Shown piece by piece: positions 49,544 to 58,318 of a stretch of DNA of 64,000 nt; position 1 is the stretch's first letter, and every line of letters starts with the position of its first letter. The stretch is taken from assembly GCF_033446685.1 (NCBI RefSeq), contig NZ_JAWQLY010000007.1, positions 186,001 through 250,000 on the forward strand, in the 5' to 3' direction. The stretch is from Modicisalibacter sp033446685. GTDB lineage: Bacteria; Pseudomonadota; Gammaproteobacteria; Pseudomonadales; Halomonadaceae. The position numbers and the translations under genes were made by a program. The notes beneath the pieces are model-generated. The model was not told the origin of the DNA. It worked only from the letters and a program-made list of their open reading frames with translations, and did no database searches.

Positions 49544-51442
49544 ATGACAACCGCCACCCATGAAGAGACCCTTGGCTTCCAGACCGAAGTCAAGCAGCTA
49601 CTTCATCTGATGATCCACTCCCTGTATTCCAACCGGGAGATTTTCCTTCGCGAGCTGATCTCCAATGCCGCCGATGCTGGCGACAAGCTGCGTTATCAGG
49701 CGTTGGACAACGACGCGCTCTACGAGGGCGACAGCGACCTGCGCATCGAGATCGAGCACGACGCCGAGGCCAACACCGTGACGGTGCGCGATAACGGCAT
49801 CGGCATGACCCGCGAGGACGTCATCGCCAACCTCGGCACCATCGCCAAGAGCGGTACCGCCGAGTTTCTCAAGCAGCTTTCCGGTGAACAGCAGAAGGAC
49901 GCCAAGCTGATCGGCCAGTTCGGGGTCGGCTTCTATTCGGCATTCATCGTCGCCGATGAAGTCACCGTACGTACCCGGCGCGCGGGTAGCGAGGCCGGCG
50001 TCGAATGGCGTTCGCGCGGCGAGGGCGAATTCACCGTCGCCGATATCGACATGAACGCGCACGGCACCGAGATCGTCCTGCATCTCAAGGATGACGCCAA
50101 GGAGTTCGCCGACGATTACCGGCTGCGCAGCCTGGTGCGCAAGTACTCCGATCACATCGACGTGCCGGTGCGCATGCTCAAGACCGAGACCGCCACCGAC
50201 GACGACGGCAACGAAGTCGAGGGCAGCGAGGTCGTCACCTGGGAGACCGTCAACGAGGCCCAGGCGCTGTGGGTACGGCCCAAGAGCGAGGTCAGTGACG
50301 ACGAGTACAAGGCGTTCTACAAGCACATCTCGCACGATTTCAGCGACCCGTTGACCTGGAGCCACAACAAGGTCGAGGGCAAGCTCGAGTACACCAGCCT
50401 GCTCTACGTGCCCGAGCGGGCGCCGTTCGATCTCTACGAGCGCGACGGCGCGCGTGGCGTGCGCTTGTACGTGCAGCGCGTGTTCATCATGGACGACGCC
50501 GAGCAGTTCCTGCCGCTCTACCTGCGCTTCATCAAGGGCGTGGTGGACACCAAGGATCTGTCGCTCAACGTCTCGCGCGAGCTGCTGCAGAAGGACCCGC
50601 AGGTCGACAAGATGAAGTCGGCGCTGACCAAGCGCGCGCTGGACATGCTCAAGAAGCTGGCCAAGGACAACGACGCCTACCAGCGCTTCTGGAATACCTT
50701 CGGCGCGGTACTCAAGGAAGGCCCGGCGGAGGACTTCGCCAACCGCGACAAGATCGCCGAGCTACTGCGCTTCTCGACCACCCACACCGACACCGCGACC
50801 CAGGATCAGTCGCTGGCGGACTATGTGGCGCGCATGAAGGAGGGCCAGCAGAAGATCTACTACATCGTCGCCGACAGCTTCAATGCGGCCAAGCACAGCC
50901 CGCACCTGGAGATCTTCCGCAAGAAGGGTGTCGAGGTGGTGCTGCTCCACGACCGTATCGACGAGTGGTTGGTCAGCCACCTCACCGAGTACGACGGCAA
51001 GAGCCTGGCCGACGTCGCCAAGGGCAATCTCGATCTCGGCGAGATCGAAGGCGAGGAAGAGAAGCAGGCCCAGGAGGAGACCGCCAAGGCCAAGGAAGAC
51101 CTGGTCAAGCGCGTACAGGCGGCGCTCGGCGAGGACGTTCAGGAAGTCCGCGTGACCCACCGGCTGACCGATTCGCCGGCCTGCGTGGTGCTTTCCGAGA
51201 ACGACATGGGCTTCCAGATGCGACGCATCATGGAGGCGGCCGGCCAGCCGCTGCCCGAGGTCAAGCCGATCCTCGAGCTCAACCCCGACCACGCGCTGGT
51301 CAATCGCCTCGAAAGCGCCGACGAAGCGTCGTTCGGCGACCTGGCGCGGATCCTGCTCGATCAGGCGATCATCGCCGAGGGCGGGCATCTCGACGATCCG
51401 GCGGCCTACGTCAAGCGCCTCAATGCCATGCTGACCGCCTAA
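49544..51442 (+). CDS. htpG: Molecular chaperone HtpG (Hsp90)
   Basis: The 632-residue protein has the GHKL ATPase motifs: EIFLRELISNAADAGDKLRY near 28-47 with the catalytic Glu and ATP-binding Asn, VRDNGIGMTREDVI near 82, and GQFGVGFYSAF near 125. The middle domain has the conserved Arg loop region NVSRELLQKDPQ near 343. The C-terminal dimerisation domain follows. It assists folding and remodelling of client proteins in the cytoplasm. GAGGGG precedes the ATG, and a strong terminator follows the stop. No clear sigma-32 promoter was identified by eye. Confidence 0.97.
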   Translation: MTTATHEETLGFQTEVKQLLHLMIHSLYSNREIFLRELISNAADAGDKLRYQALDNDALYEGDSDLRIEIEHDAEANTVTVRDNGIGMTREDVIANLGTIAKSGTAEFLKQLSGEQQKDAKLIGQFGVGFYSAFIVADEVTVRTRRAGSEAGVEWRSRGEGEFTVADIDMNAHGTEIVLHLKDDAKEFADDYRLRSLVRKYSDHIDVPVRMLKTETATDDDGNEVEGSEVVTWETVNEAQALWVRPKSEVSDDEYKAFYKHISHDFSDPLTWSHNKVEGKLEYTSLLYVPERAPFDLYERDGARGVRLYVQRVFIMDDAEQFLPLYLRFIKGVVDTKDLSLNVSRELLQKDPQVDKMKSALTKRALDMLKKLAKDNDAYQRFWNTFGAVLKEGPAEDFANRDKIAELLRFSTTHTDTATQDQSLADYVARMKEGQQKIYYIVADSFNAAKHSPHLEIFRKKGVEVVLLHDRIDEWLVSHLTEYDGKSLADVAKGNLDLGEIEGEEEKQAQEETAKAKEDLVKRVQAALGEDVQEVRVTHRLTDSPACVVLSENDMGFQMRRIMEAAGQPLPEVKPILELNPDHALVNRLESADEASFGDLARILLDQAIIAEGGHLDDPAAYVKRLNAMLTA

Positions 51443-51907
51443 ACGTCGTGATGTGAGTCGATGCCGACCCGGCCTGCCCTTGGCAGGCCGGGTTTTTTGT
51501 GCGCGCTGTTTGCGAATCTCGCTAAATTCTAAGCAACTTTCGGTGACCAAGTTATGCTCAATAGTGTGCGTAGCGTCACTCGTCGTAGCGTTTCACTCGC
51601 ACCCGACCCGCAAAAATAACGAATTGCTTATGGCATTTATAACCCAAAGGCGAGGTCTGGTTTTTTTGAAAAATCTATTCGAATCATTGTCTTAGACATT
51701 GATGAACACATAAGTGGCGCGTTATGACGTGCATAAGTGCATGATTATGATTAGTTTTTTATAACGATTCATTGATCTTTGCAGGGCTTTGCGAAGAGAC
51801 TGAATAGCTAGGCTGCGATAAACAAGCTAACCGCTTGCCGTTTTCCATTGTCTTTTATGTCATCGAAATCGTTTTGGAATTCCTGGCCGATCCAAGGAGT
51901 GAGACGA
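51443..51907. other. AT-rich intergenic region between htpG and pntA
   Basis: It opens with the htpG terminator and then becomes markedly AT-rich, holding the pntAB promoter(s) and leader. It ends in AAGGAG (51894-51899), the ribosome site of a short leader frame. No larger gene was recognised. Confidence 0.5.
51468..51498 (+). terminator. Rho-independent terminator of htpG
   Basis: CCCGGCCTGCC, loop CTT, GGCAGGCCGGG, then six T residues, 25 bp after the htpG stop. Confidence 0.93.
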
Positions 51908-51976
51908 ATGTGGACTGAACCTACGAATGTAGCCATGAACCGCAGTGCGCGCCGTCAGGCGGGAGGTCTGTCGTGA
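51908..51976 (+). CDS. 22-codon leader frame coupled to pntA
   Basis: An ATG at 51908 follows a perfect AAGGAG by 8 nt and opens a 22-codon frame (MWTEPTNVAM...). Its TGA (51974-51976) overlaps the GTG start of pntA (51973-51975). The peptide has no recognised family. The best ribosome site in the leader belongs to this frame, and its end is placed to couple translation to pntA, which has a second site GGGAGG inside it. Whether it is translated is inference; a regulatory leader-peptide role is possible. Confidence 0.5.
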   Translation: MWTEPTNVAMNRSARRQAGGLS

Positions 51977-53544
51977 AGATCGGAGCACCCAAGGAACGCG
52001 CCGCGGGCGAGGCGCGCGTCGCCCTGACCCCCGAAAGCGCGCAGCATATTCAGAAGCTCGGGCATGAATGCCTGGTGGAATCCGGCGCCGGTGCGGCGGC
52101 GGGCTTCAGTGACGATGCCTATCGCGAAGCGGGCGTCAGTGTGGTCGATGGCGCCGAAGCGCTGTGGAACGAGGCCGAGATCGTCATCAAGGTGCGCGAG
52201 CCCTCCGAGGAAGAGGCCGGTCGCCTGCGTGAAGGCCAGACCCTGATCTCGTTCTTCTGGCCGGCCCAGAACGAGGAGATGCTCGAACGCTGCAAGGCCA
52301 AGGGCGCCAGCGTGATCGCCATGGACATGGTGCCGCGCATCTCGCGGGCGCAGAAGATGGATGCCCTGTCGAGTACCGCCAATATCGCCGGCTATCGCGC
52401 GGTGATCGAGGCGGGCAACCAGTTCGGGCGGTTCTTCACCGGCCAGGTGACCGCCGCCGGCAAGGTGCCGCCGGCCAAGGTGCTGATCGTCGGTGCCGGG
52501 GTGGCCGGGCTCGCCGCCATCGGTACCGCCACCAGCCTCGGTGCGGTGGTTCGCGCCTTCGACGTGCGTCCCGAAGTGGCCGAGCAGATCGAGTCGATGG
52601 GCGCCGAATTCCTGTTTCTCGATTTCGACGAGAGCCAGGACGGTTCCGAAAGCGGCGGCTATGCGGCGCCGTCGAGCCCCGAGTTCCGCGAGAAGCAGCT
52701 GGCGCTGTTTCGCGAACAGGCCCCCGAGGTGGATATCGTCATCACCACCGCGCTGATTCCCGGCAGGCCCGCGCCGAAGCTGTGGCTCGAGGACATGGTC
52801 GCGGCGATGAAGCCCGGCTCGGTGATCGTCGACCTGGCCGCCGAGAAGGGCGGCAACTGCGATCTGACCGTGCCCGATCAGCGCATCGTCACCGACAACG
52901 GGGTGATCGTCGTTGGCTATACCGACTTCCCGTCGCGCATGGCAACCCAGGCCTCGTTGCTCTATGCCACCAATGTCCGCCACATGCTCACCGATCTCAC
53001 GCCGGAGAAGGACGGCAAGGTCGTTCACGACATGGAGGATGACGTCATTCGCGGCGCCACGGTGACCCACGAAGGGGAAATCACCTTCCCGCCACCGCCG
53101 CCCAAGGTCAAGGCGATCGGCGCCTCCAAGCCCAAACCCAAGGAGAAGGAGCCGACGCCCGAGGAGAAGAAGGCCGCCGAGCATGCGGCTTTCAAGGCCC
53201 AGACCACGCGCCAGGTGGGCATGCTCGCGGTGGGCGGTGCCTTGATGCTGCTGTTGGGCCAGGTCGCACCGGCCTCGTTCATGCAACATTTCATCGTCTT
53301 CGCGCTGGCCTGCTTCGTCGGCTTCCAGGTGATCTGGAGCGTCAGCCACTCCCTGCACACCCCGCTGATGGCGGTGACCAATGCCATTTCCGGCATCATC
53401 ATCCTCGGCGCGGTGCTGCAGCTCGGTTCCGGTAACTGGCTGGTCGGCCTGCTTGCGGGAATCTCGGTGCTGATCGCATCCATCAATATCGTGGGTGGCT
53501 TCCTGGTGACACGCCGGATGCTGGCCATGTTCCAGAAATCCTGA
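51973..53544 (+). CDS. pntA: NAD(P) transhydrogenase subunit alpha
   Basis: The 523-residue protein has the alanine-dehydrogenase-like NAD-binding domain I at about 1-380 (KIGAPKERAAGEARVALTPESAQHIQKLGHECLVESGAG, VLIVGAGVAGLAAIGTATSLGA near 172). A charged Pro/Lys linker and four membrane helices from about 415 (VGMLAVGGALMLLLGQV onward) follow. With PntB it moves hydride between NADH and NADP+, driven by the proton gradient. The start is GTG with GGGAGG 7 nt upstream. It has the E. coli arrangement of domain I fused to its membrane part. PntB follows after 16 bp. Confidence 0.96.
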   Translation: MKIGAPKERAAGEARVALTPESAQHIQKLGHECLVESGAGAAAGFSDDAYREAGVSVVDGAEALWNEAEIVIKVREPSEEEAGRLREGQTLISFFWPAQNEEMLERCKAKGASVIAMDMVPRISRAQKMDALSSTANIAGYRAVIEAGNQFGRFFTGQVTAAGKVPPAKVLIVGAGVAGLAAIGTATSLGAVVRAFDVRPEVAEQIESMGAEFLFLDFDESQDGSESGGYAAPSSPEFREKQLALFREQAPEVDIVITTALIPGRPAPKLWLEDMVAAMKPGSVIVDLAAEKGGNCDLTVPDQRIVTDNGVIVVGYTDFPSRMATQASLLYATNVRHMLTDLTPEKDGKVVHDMEDDVIRGATVTHEGEITFPPPPPKVKAIGASKPKPKEKEPTPEEKKAAEHAAFKAQTTRQVGMLAVGGALMLLLGQVAPASFMQHFIVFALACFVGFQVIWSVSHSLHTPLMAVTNAISGIIILGAVLQLGSGNWLVGLLAGISVLIASINIVGGFLVTRRMLAMFQKS

Positions 53545-53560
53545 GCCGCGGAGACACACA

Positions 53561-55003
53561 ATGTTGGGTCATGAATTCGTTACGGCCGCGGCAATTGCGG
53601 CAAGTGTACTGTTCATCCTCTCGCTGGGCGGATTGAGCAATCAGGAAAAGGCCAAGCGGGCCGTGTGGTACGGCATCGTCGGCATGGCCGTGGCGGTCTT
53701 CTTCACCATGTTCGGCCCCGGCGTGGGCGGCTACTGGCTGATGATTCCGATGATGATCATCGGCGCGGCCATCGGCGCTGTGGTGGCCAAGCGGGTGGAG
53801 ATGACGCAGATGCCGCAACTGGTCGCGGCGCTGCACTCCTTCGTCGGTCTGGCGGCGGTCTTCGTCGGCTGGAATGCCGACATGGAGCGCACCCGGGTAA
53901 TGGCCCTGCGTGCCGCGGGCGAGTCGCTGGACGGCCTGTCGGCCTTCGCCGCCACGCTGGCCTCCAAGACGCCGGCTGAGCTTACCTTCCTGCAGGTCGA
54001 AGTGGTGCTGGGGGTGTTCATCGGCGCGGTGACTTTCACCGGCTCGATCATCGCCTTCGGCAAGCTGGCCGGCAAGGTCGACGGCAAGGCGCGTCAGTAT
54101 CCCGGGGGCCACTGGCTGAATGCCGGCGCGGCGGCCCTGGCGTTGTTGCTGGCGATCGCCTACCTCAACGGCGCCGGTTTCTGGACGCTGCTGCTGTTGG
54201 CGCTGCTGGCATTCTTCATCGGCTGGCATCTGATCATGGGCATCGGCGGCGCCGACATGCCGGTGGTGGTGTCGATGCTCAACAGCTATTCCGGCTGGGC
54301 GGCGGCGGCGATCGGTTTCACCCTGTCCAACGATCTGCTGATCGTGACCGGGGCGTTGGTGGGCTCCTCCGGTGCCATCCTCTCGTACATCATGTGCAAG
54401 GCGATGAACCGCAACTTCATCAACGTGATTCTCGGCGGCTTCGGGGCCAAGCAGAGCGAGGCCGCTGAGATCGAGGGCGAGCAGGTGGCGATCGACTCCA
54501 ATGGGGTGGCCAGCGCACTGAACGATGCCGACAGCGTGATCATCGTGCCCGGCTACGGCATGGCGGTGGCCCAGGCGCAGAATGCGGTCAGCGACCTGGT
54601 GCGCAAGCTGCGCGGCGCCGGCAAGCAGGTGCGCTTCGGCATCCATCCGGTGGCGGGTCGCCTGCCCGGGCACATGAACGTGCTGCTCGCCGAGGCCAGG
54701 GTGCCCTACGATATCGTCATGGAGATGGATGAGATCAACGACGACTTCGCCGAGACCGACGTGGTGATCGTTATCGGCTCCAATGACATCGTCAATCCGG
54801 CCGCCCAGGAGGACCCCAACAGTCCCATCGCCGGCATGCCGGTACTGAAGGTCTGGGAGGCCAAGCAGGTGTTCGTCTGCAAGCGCGGCCAGGGAACCGG
54901 TTACTCGGGTATCGAGAACCCGCTGTTCTTCAAGGAGAACACGCGGATGCTCTATGGCGATGCCCGTTCCAGCATCGATGCGCTGGTGCCGTTGATCGAG
55001 TGA
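53561..55003 (+). CDS. pntB: NAD(P) transhydrogenase subunit beta
   Basis: The 480-residue protein has about nine membrane helices in the first 270 residues (HSFVGLAAVFVGWN, ADMPVVVSMLNSYSGWAAAAIGFTLSN). The NADP-binding domain III is at the C-terminus: VIIVPGYGMAVAQAQN near 324, FGIHPVAGRLPGHMNVLLAEA near 360, VIGSNDIVNPAAQ near 405, and GYSGIENPLFF near 445. GGAGAC precedes the ATG. It completes the proton-pumping transhydrogenase in the inner membrane and ends the operon, followed by a terminator. Confidence 0.96.
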   Translation: MLGHEFVTAAAIAASVLFILSLGGLSNQEKAKRAVWYGIVGMAVAVFFTMFGPGVGGYWLMIPMMIIGAAIGAVVAKRVEMTQMPQLVAALHSFVGLAAVFVGWNADMERTRVMALRAAGESLDGLSAFAATLASKTPAELTFLQVEVVLGVFIGAVTFTGSIIAFGKLAGKVDGKARQYPGGHWLNAGAAALALLLAIAYLNGAGFWTLLLLALLAFFIGWHLIMGIGGADMPVVVSMLNSYSGWAAAAIGFTLSNDLLIVTGALVGSSGAILSYIMCKAMNRNFINVILGGFGAKQSEAAEIEGEQVAIDSNGVASALNDADSVIIVPGYGMAVAQAQNAVSDLVRKLRGAGKQVRFGIHPVAGRLPGHMNVLLAEARVPYDIVMEMDEINDDFAETDVVIVIGSNDIVNPAAQEDPNSPIAGMPVLKVWEAKQVFVCKRGQGTGYSGIENPLFFKENTRMLYGDARSSIDALVPLIE

Positions 55004-55063
55004 ACGTTGCCCGGGCGGTCGCCGATAACCGGCCGGCCCGGGATGCTTCGCCCAAGCGTATAC

Positions 55064-55086
55064 AACGCCCCGAACGGGGCGTTTTT
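55064..55086 (+). terminator. Rho-independent terminator of pntAB
   Basis: AACGCCCC-GAAC-GGGGCGTT followed by a run of T (55082-55086), 60 bp after the pntB stop. Confidence 0.88.
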
Positions 55087-55126
55087 CGTTACACTGGGCG
55101 GGTCTTTCACCGTCAATGGATGGACC

Positions 55127-56188
55127 ATGAGCGACGAGCGACTTCAGGTGGCCGTGCTGGGCGGCGGCAGTTTCGGTACGGCCTTGGCGAGCATCGCCGC
55201 CGACAATGGCGCCGCCGTGAACCAGTGGCTGCGCGACGATGAGCAGGTGGCGGCGATCAATCGCGACCACCGCAACCCGCGTTATCTTCCCGACTTTGCC
55301 ATCAATCCAGGGGTCGTCGCCTCGAGCGATCTGCGCGCGGTAATCGAAGGCGCGAGCCTGGTGTTCGTGGCGATCCCCTCCAAGGCGTTTCTCTCGGTGG
55401 TGCGCCAGGCGAGTCGCTGGCTGCAGGATGGGCAAATTCTCGTCAGTACCACCAAGGGCATCCAGGCCGATGGCTTCAAGCTGATGAGCCAGATCCTCGA
55501 GGAGGAGACCGGTTCGGTGCATATCGGTGTGCTCTCGGGCCCCAACCTGGCCTCGGAAATCGCCCAGAAGCAACTGACCGCGACGGTGATCGCCAGCGAC
55601 GATGCGCTGACCCGGGCCAGGGTCCAGAATGCGCTGGGCTGCGATTACTTCCGCGTCTATGCCAGCAACGACCGCTACGGCGTCGAGCTCGGCGGCGCGC
55701 TCAAGAACATCTATGCCATCGCCGCCGGCATGGCCGCGGCACTGGGCATGGGCGAGAACACGCGCAGCATGCTGATGACCCGGGCGCTCGCCGAGATGAG
55801 CCGCTTCGCCGTCGCGCTGGGTGCCAATCCGATGACCTTCCTCGGCCTGGCCGGCGTGGGCGATCTGATCGTGACCTGTTCGTCGAACCTGTCGCGCAAC
55901 TACCGCGTGGGACAGGCGCTCGGCGAGGGCAAGACGCTCGACGAGGCGGTCGAGGCGCTGGGCCAGGTCGCCGAGGGGGTCAACACGGTGAGCCTGGTGC
56001 GCGGCAAGGCCCACGAGGAGGGTATCTACATGCCACTCTGCGAAGGGCTCTATCAGGTTCTTTTCAACCGGGTGCCGGCCCGTGACATGGCCAAGCTGCT
56101 GATGCAGGGCGAGCAGAGCAGCGACGTGGAGTTCACCCTGGCGCGCGAAGAGGTCGTGCAGGCCAAGCGGCGCGAGGAGGGCCCATGA
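55127..56188 (+). CDS. gpsA: Glycerol-3-phosphate dehydrogenase [NAD(P)+]
   Basis: The 353-residue protein has the NAD motif VAVLGGGSFGTALASIAADNG at the N-terminus. The catalytic lysine lies in GVELGGALKNIYAIAAGMAAALGMGENTRS near 190, and FLGLAGVGDLIVTCSSNLSRN near 240. It makes sn-glycerol-3-phosphate from dihydroxyacetone phosphate for phospholipid synthesis. The ATG at 55127 follows a weak GGATGG site; an upstream extension would cross the terminator. The stop overlaps the sixA start (ATGA), so the two are translationally coupled. Confidence 0.96.
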   Translation: MSDERLQVAVLGGGSFGTALASIAADNGAAVNQWLRDDEQVAAINRDHRNPRYLPDFAINPGVVASSDLRAVIEGASLVFVAIPSKAFLSVVRQASRWLQDGQILVSTTKGIQADGFKLMSQILEEETGSVHIGVLSGPNLASEIAQKQLTATVIASDDALTRARVQNALGCDYFRVYASNDRYGVELGGALKNIYAIAAGMAAALGMGENTRSMLMTRALAEMSRFAVALGANPMTFLGLAGVGDLIVTCSSNLSRNYRVGQALGEGKTLDEAVEALGQVAEGVNTVSLVRGKAHEEGIYMPLCEGLYQVLFNRVPARDMAKLLMQGEQSSDVEFTLAREEVVQAKRREEGP

Positions 56189-56670
56189 GGCAATCGCTAT
56201 GGATCATGCGCCATGGCCAGGCGGCCGCCGGTCGACCGGACGAGGGGCGCGAGCTAACCGCGCAGGGTCGCGAGGAGGTCGCTCTGATGGCGGACTGGCT
56301 CGCGCGCTCGCTGACCCCGTCCCAGGCGGTCGAGCTGCGCATCGCGGCGAGCCCATATCTGCGCGCGCAGCAGACGGCGAGCATCGTCGCCGATCGGCTC
56401 GACAAGCGCGTCGAGACGCTGTCGTCGATCACCCCGGACGACTCGGTGGAGGCGGTAATCGACTGGTTGCAGGCCAGCCGGGCCGCTTGGCTGCTGGTCA
56501 GCCATATGCCGCTGGTGGGCAGCCTGACCGGCCGCCTGGTGGATCGGGACCCTCGCAGCCAGCTGCCGATGCCCACGGCGGCCATCGCCGCGCTCGAAGC
56601 AGACGTCTGGGCTGCGGGTTGTGCCGAGCTGTGCACGTTTCGCCATCCCGCCGATTTCGCTGGCCAGTAG
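56185..56670 (+). CDS. sixA: Phosphohistidine phosphatase SixA
   Basis: The 161-residue histidine phosphatase has the RHG catalytic motif at residues 9-11 (WIMRHGQAAAG) and the second catalytic His in LLVSHMPLVG near 108. SPYLRAQQTA near 55 is also conserved. SixA dephosphorylates phosphohistidine in proteins such as ArcB and the NPr of the nitrogen PTS. The length is typical (161 aa in E. coli). It overlaps gpsA by 4 bp. A small monooxygenase-fold gene follows after 24 bp and may be on the same transcript. Confidence 0.94.
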   Translation: MRQSLWIMRHGQAAAGRPDEGRELTAQGREEVALMADWLARSLTPSQAVELRIAASPYLRAQQTASIVADRLDKRVETLSSITPDDSVEAVIDWLQASRAAWLLVSHMPLVGSLTGRLVDRDPRSQLPMPTAAIAALEADVWAAGCAELCTFRHPADFAGQ

Positions 56671-56694
56671 GCTGGCCAATGTCGAGGAGCCATC

Positions 56695-57006
56695 ATGGGC
56701 CGATACATAGTCAACAACCGCATTTACGTCAATCCGGGCTACGAAGAACTTTTCGAGGCCCGCTTCGCGGCGCGCGCCGGGCAGATCGACAAGCAGCCCG
56801 GCTTCGTCGCGATGCGCGTCCTGCGACCGGTGGGCAGCCATGCGCCCTATGTAGTGGAAACCGAGTGGCAGAGCCACGAGGCCTTTCGCGCCTGGGTGGG
56901 TAGCGACGATTTCAAGCAGGCGCATGCCAATCCCTTGCCCGACGATGCCACCCGCGAAGGCGGCGGCATCGAGCAGTTCGACGTCGTCATCGCCGTCCAG
57001 GCTTGA
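56695..57006 (+). CDS. Antibiotic biosynthesis monooxygenase (ABM)-fold protein
   Basis: The 103-residue protein has the ABM dimeric alpha-beta-barrel pattern: VNNRIYVNPGYEELFEARFAARAGQIDKQPGFVAMRVLRP and VVETEWQSHEAFRAWVGSDDFKQAHAN. The family includes quinol monooxygenases and IsdG-like haem oxygenases. No haem ligand is obvious, so the reaction is open. GAGGAG precedes the ATG. It is the last gene of the gpsA-sixA unit. Confidence 0.85.
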   Translation: MGRYIVNNRIYVNPGYEELFEARFAARAGQIDKQPGFVAMRVLRPVGSHAPYVVETEWQSHEAFRAWVGSDDFKQAHANPLPDDATREGGGIEQFDVVIAVQA

Positions 57007-57014
57007 TCTTTAAT

Positions 57015-57037
57015 CCAGGGCAGCGCTGCGGCCCTGG
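57015..57037 (+). terminator. Hairpin after the ABM gene
   Basis: CCAGGGC (57015-57021) pairs with GCCCTGG (57031-57037) around a 9-nt loop, 8 bp after the stop. No T-run follows. Confidence 0.4.
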
Positions 57038-57114
57038 CCCCCTGCGCTGGGTATTTTCCCTTCTGGCCGCTTGTCGGTCCTCCCTGAACTTATCGTTATA
57101 GACTTTGGTTTAGT

Positions 57115-57126
57115 CGACCATGGTCG
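57115..57126. promoter_or_regulatory. 12-bp perfect palindrome upstream of kdgD
   Basis: CGACCATGGTCG lies about 150 bp before the KdgD start, in the promoter region of the glucarate operon. Possible operator; the regulator is not in the window. Confidence 0.35.
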
Positions 57127-57163
57127 CTGTTGCCTTGCTCTCTCCGGCTGCCTACCTTTGGCA

Positions 57164-57183
57164 CTTGTATGATGTATGACAAG
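57164..57183. promoter_or_regulatory. CTTGT-N10-ACAAG dyad with internal TGTATGA repeat
   Basis: The arms CTTGT and ACAAG bracket two direct copies of TGTATGA. A -10-like TATGAT lies inside. Sites of this TTGT...ACAA form are common for GntR/FCD-type regulators of sugar-acid operons. It lies about 95 bp before the KdgD start. Confidence 0.4.
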
Positions 57184-57277
57184 CAGGTGGCGAAGCGCGT
57201 TCGTTCACAATTCCCTGCTGTCCCTTACCCGCTTCATTGGTCTCAACGCCTCCGCGGCCCGAGCAAGAGGAACGATC

Positions 57278-58195
57278 GTGAATTTTTCTAGAAACGATGT
57301 CATGAAAGCGGTTGGCGATGGCCTGCTTTCGTTTCCCATCACCGACTTCGACGCCAGCGGCAACTTCGATTCCGAGAGCTACCGCAAGCGCCTCGAATGG
57401 TTCGTCAGTCATGACATCTCCGCCGTGTTCGTAGCCGGCGGTACCGGCGAGTTCTTCAACCTGACGCTGGACGAGTATCGCGAGATCGTTTCCCTGGCCG
57501 TCGAGGCGGTGGGCGGCAAGCTGCCGGTCATCGCCAGCGCCGGCCTGAGTATCGGCGCCGGTCAGGCCTATGCCAAGGCCGCCGAGGAGGCGGGGGCCGA
57601 CGGCATCCTGCTGATGCCGCCGTACCTGACCGAGTGCCCGCAGGACGGCCTGGTGGAGTATGCAAAACAGATTTGCGATTCGACGACCATCAACGTCATC
57701 TATTACAACCGCGGCAATGGCGTGCTCGAGGCCGGTGCTGTGCAGAGACTCGCCGATGCCTGCCCGAATCTGATCGGCCTGAAGGATGGCAAGGGCGACC
57801 TCCAACTGCTCAACAGGATCGTCAAGACGGTCGGCGATCGCCTGGTCTACGTGGGTGGCGTGCCCACTGCGGAGATCTTCGCCGAGGCATATCTGTCCAT
57901 TGGCGTGAATACCTATTCCTCGGCGGTCTTCAATTTCGTGCCGGAGATGGCGGTCAAGTTCTATCGTGCGCTGCGTGCCGGTGATGGCGAGACCGTCAAA
58001 AGGATCACCAATGAATTCTTCATTCCCTTCGTCAACCTGCGCGACCACAAGAAGGGCTATGCGGTCAGCCTGGTCAAGGCAGGGGCAGATATCATCGGAA
58101 GGCCGGCTGGAAATGTCCGTGCACCGCTGACCATGCCGACCTCGGAAGAGCGAAATGTATTGGAGAAGCTCATCGGTGCAGCCAACGATCTATAA
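57278..58195 (+). CDS. kdgD: 5-dehydro-4-deoxyglucarate dehydratase (decarboxylating)
   Basis: The 305-residue DapA-family aldolase-fold protein has VFVAGGTGEFFNLTLDEY near 51-68, the catalytic tyrosine region INVIYYNRGNG near 138-148, and the Schiff-base Lys169 in GLKDGKGD. It converts 5-dehydro-4-deoxy-D-glucarate to 2,5-dioxopentanoate with loss of CO2 and water. The start is GTG at 57278 with AGAGGA 6 nt upstream; the frame is open further upstream but crosses the operator-like dyad. Length matches the family (303 aa). It heads the glucarate/galactarate operon. Confidence 0.94.
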   Translation: MNFSRNDVMKAVGDGLLSFPITDFDASGNFDSESYRKRLEWFVSHDISAVFVAGGTGEFFNLTLDEYREIVSLAVEAVGGKLPVIASAGLSIGAGQAYAKAAEEAGADGILLMPPYLTECPQDGLVEYAKQICDSTTINVIYYNRGNGVLEAGAVQRLADACPNLIGLKDGKGDLQLLNRIVKTVGDRLVYVGGVPTAEIFAEAYLSIGVNTYSSAVFNFVPEMAVKFYRALRAGDGETVKRITNEFFIPFVNLRDHKKGYAVSLVKAGADIIGRPAGNVRAPLTMPTSEERNVLEKLIGAANDL

Positions 58196-58203
58196 GAGCT
58201 TTG

Positions 58204-58239
58204 GCCGGGTTCGCTAAAGCGACGAAAAGTGAGCCCGGC
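58204..58239 (+). other. Stem-loop between kdgD and tctC
   Basis: GCCGGGTTC (58204-58212) pairs with GAGCCCGGC (58231-58239), with one G-U pair and an 18-nt loop. No T-run follows. It may stabilise or attenuate the operon mRNA between KdgD and the transporter genes. Confidence 0.45.
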
Positions 58240-58318
58240 TATTGAAGAGAGGTCTGGCCCAAGGGCAGTACAATTAACAAGGCCTCGTACACGCCAAGCC
58301 TAAATAAAGGAAGATCCT

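Noticed and set aside
51955..53559. Long antisense open frame opposite pntA
   Set aside because: It mirrors the conserved pntA frame, has low-complexity composition and no ribosome site.
53483..56014. Long antisense open frame (about 840 codons) opposite pntB and gpsA
   Set aside because: It is antisense to two highly conserved genes, has no family motif, and is rich in His, Gln, Arg and Gly as expected from the mirror of GC-biased codons.
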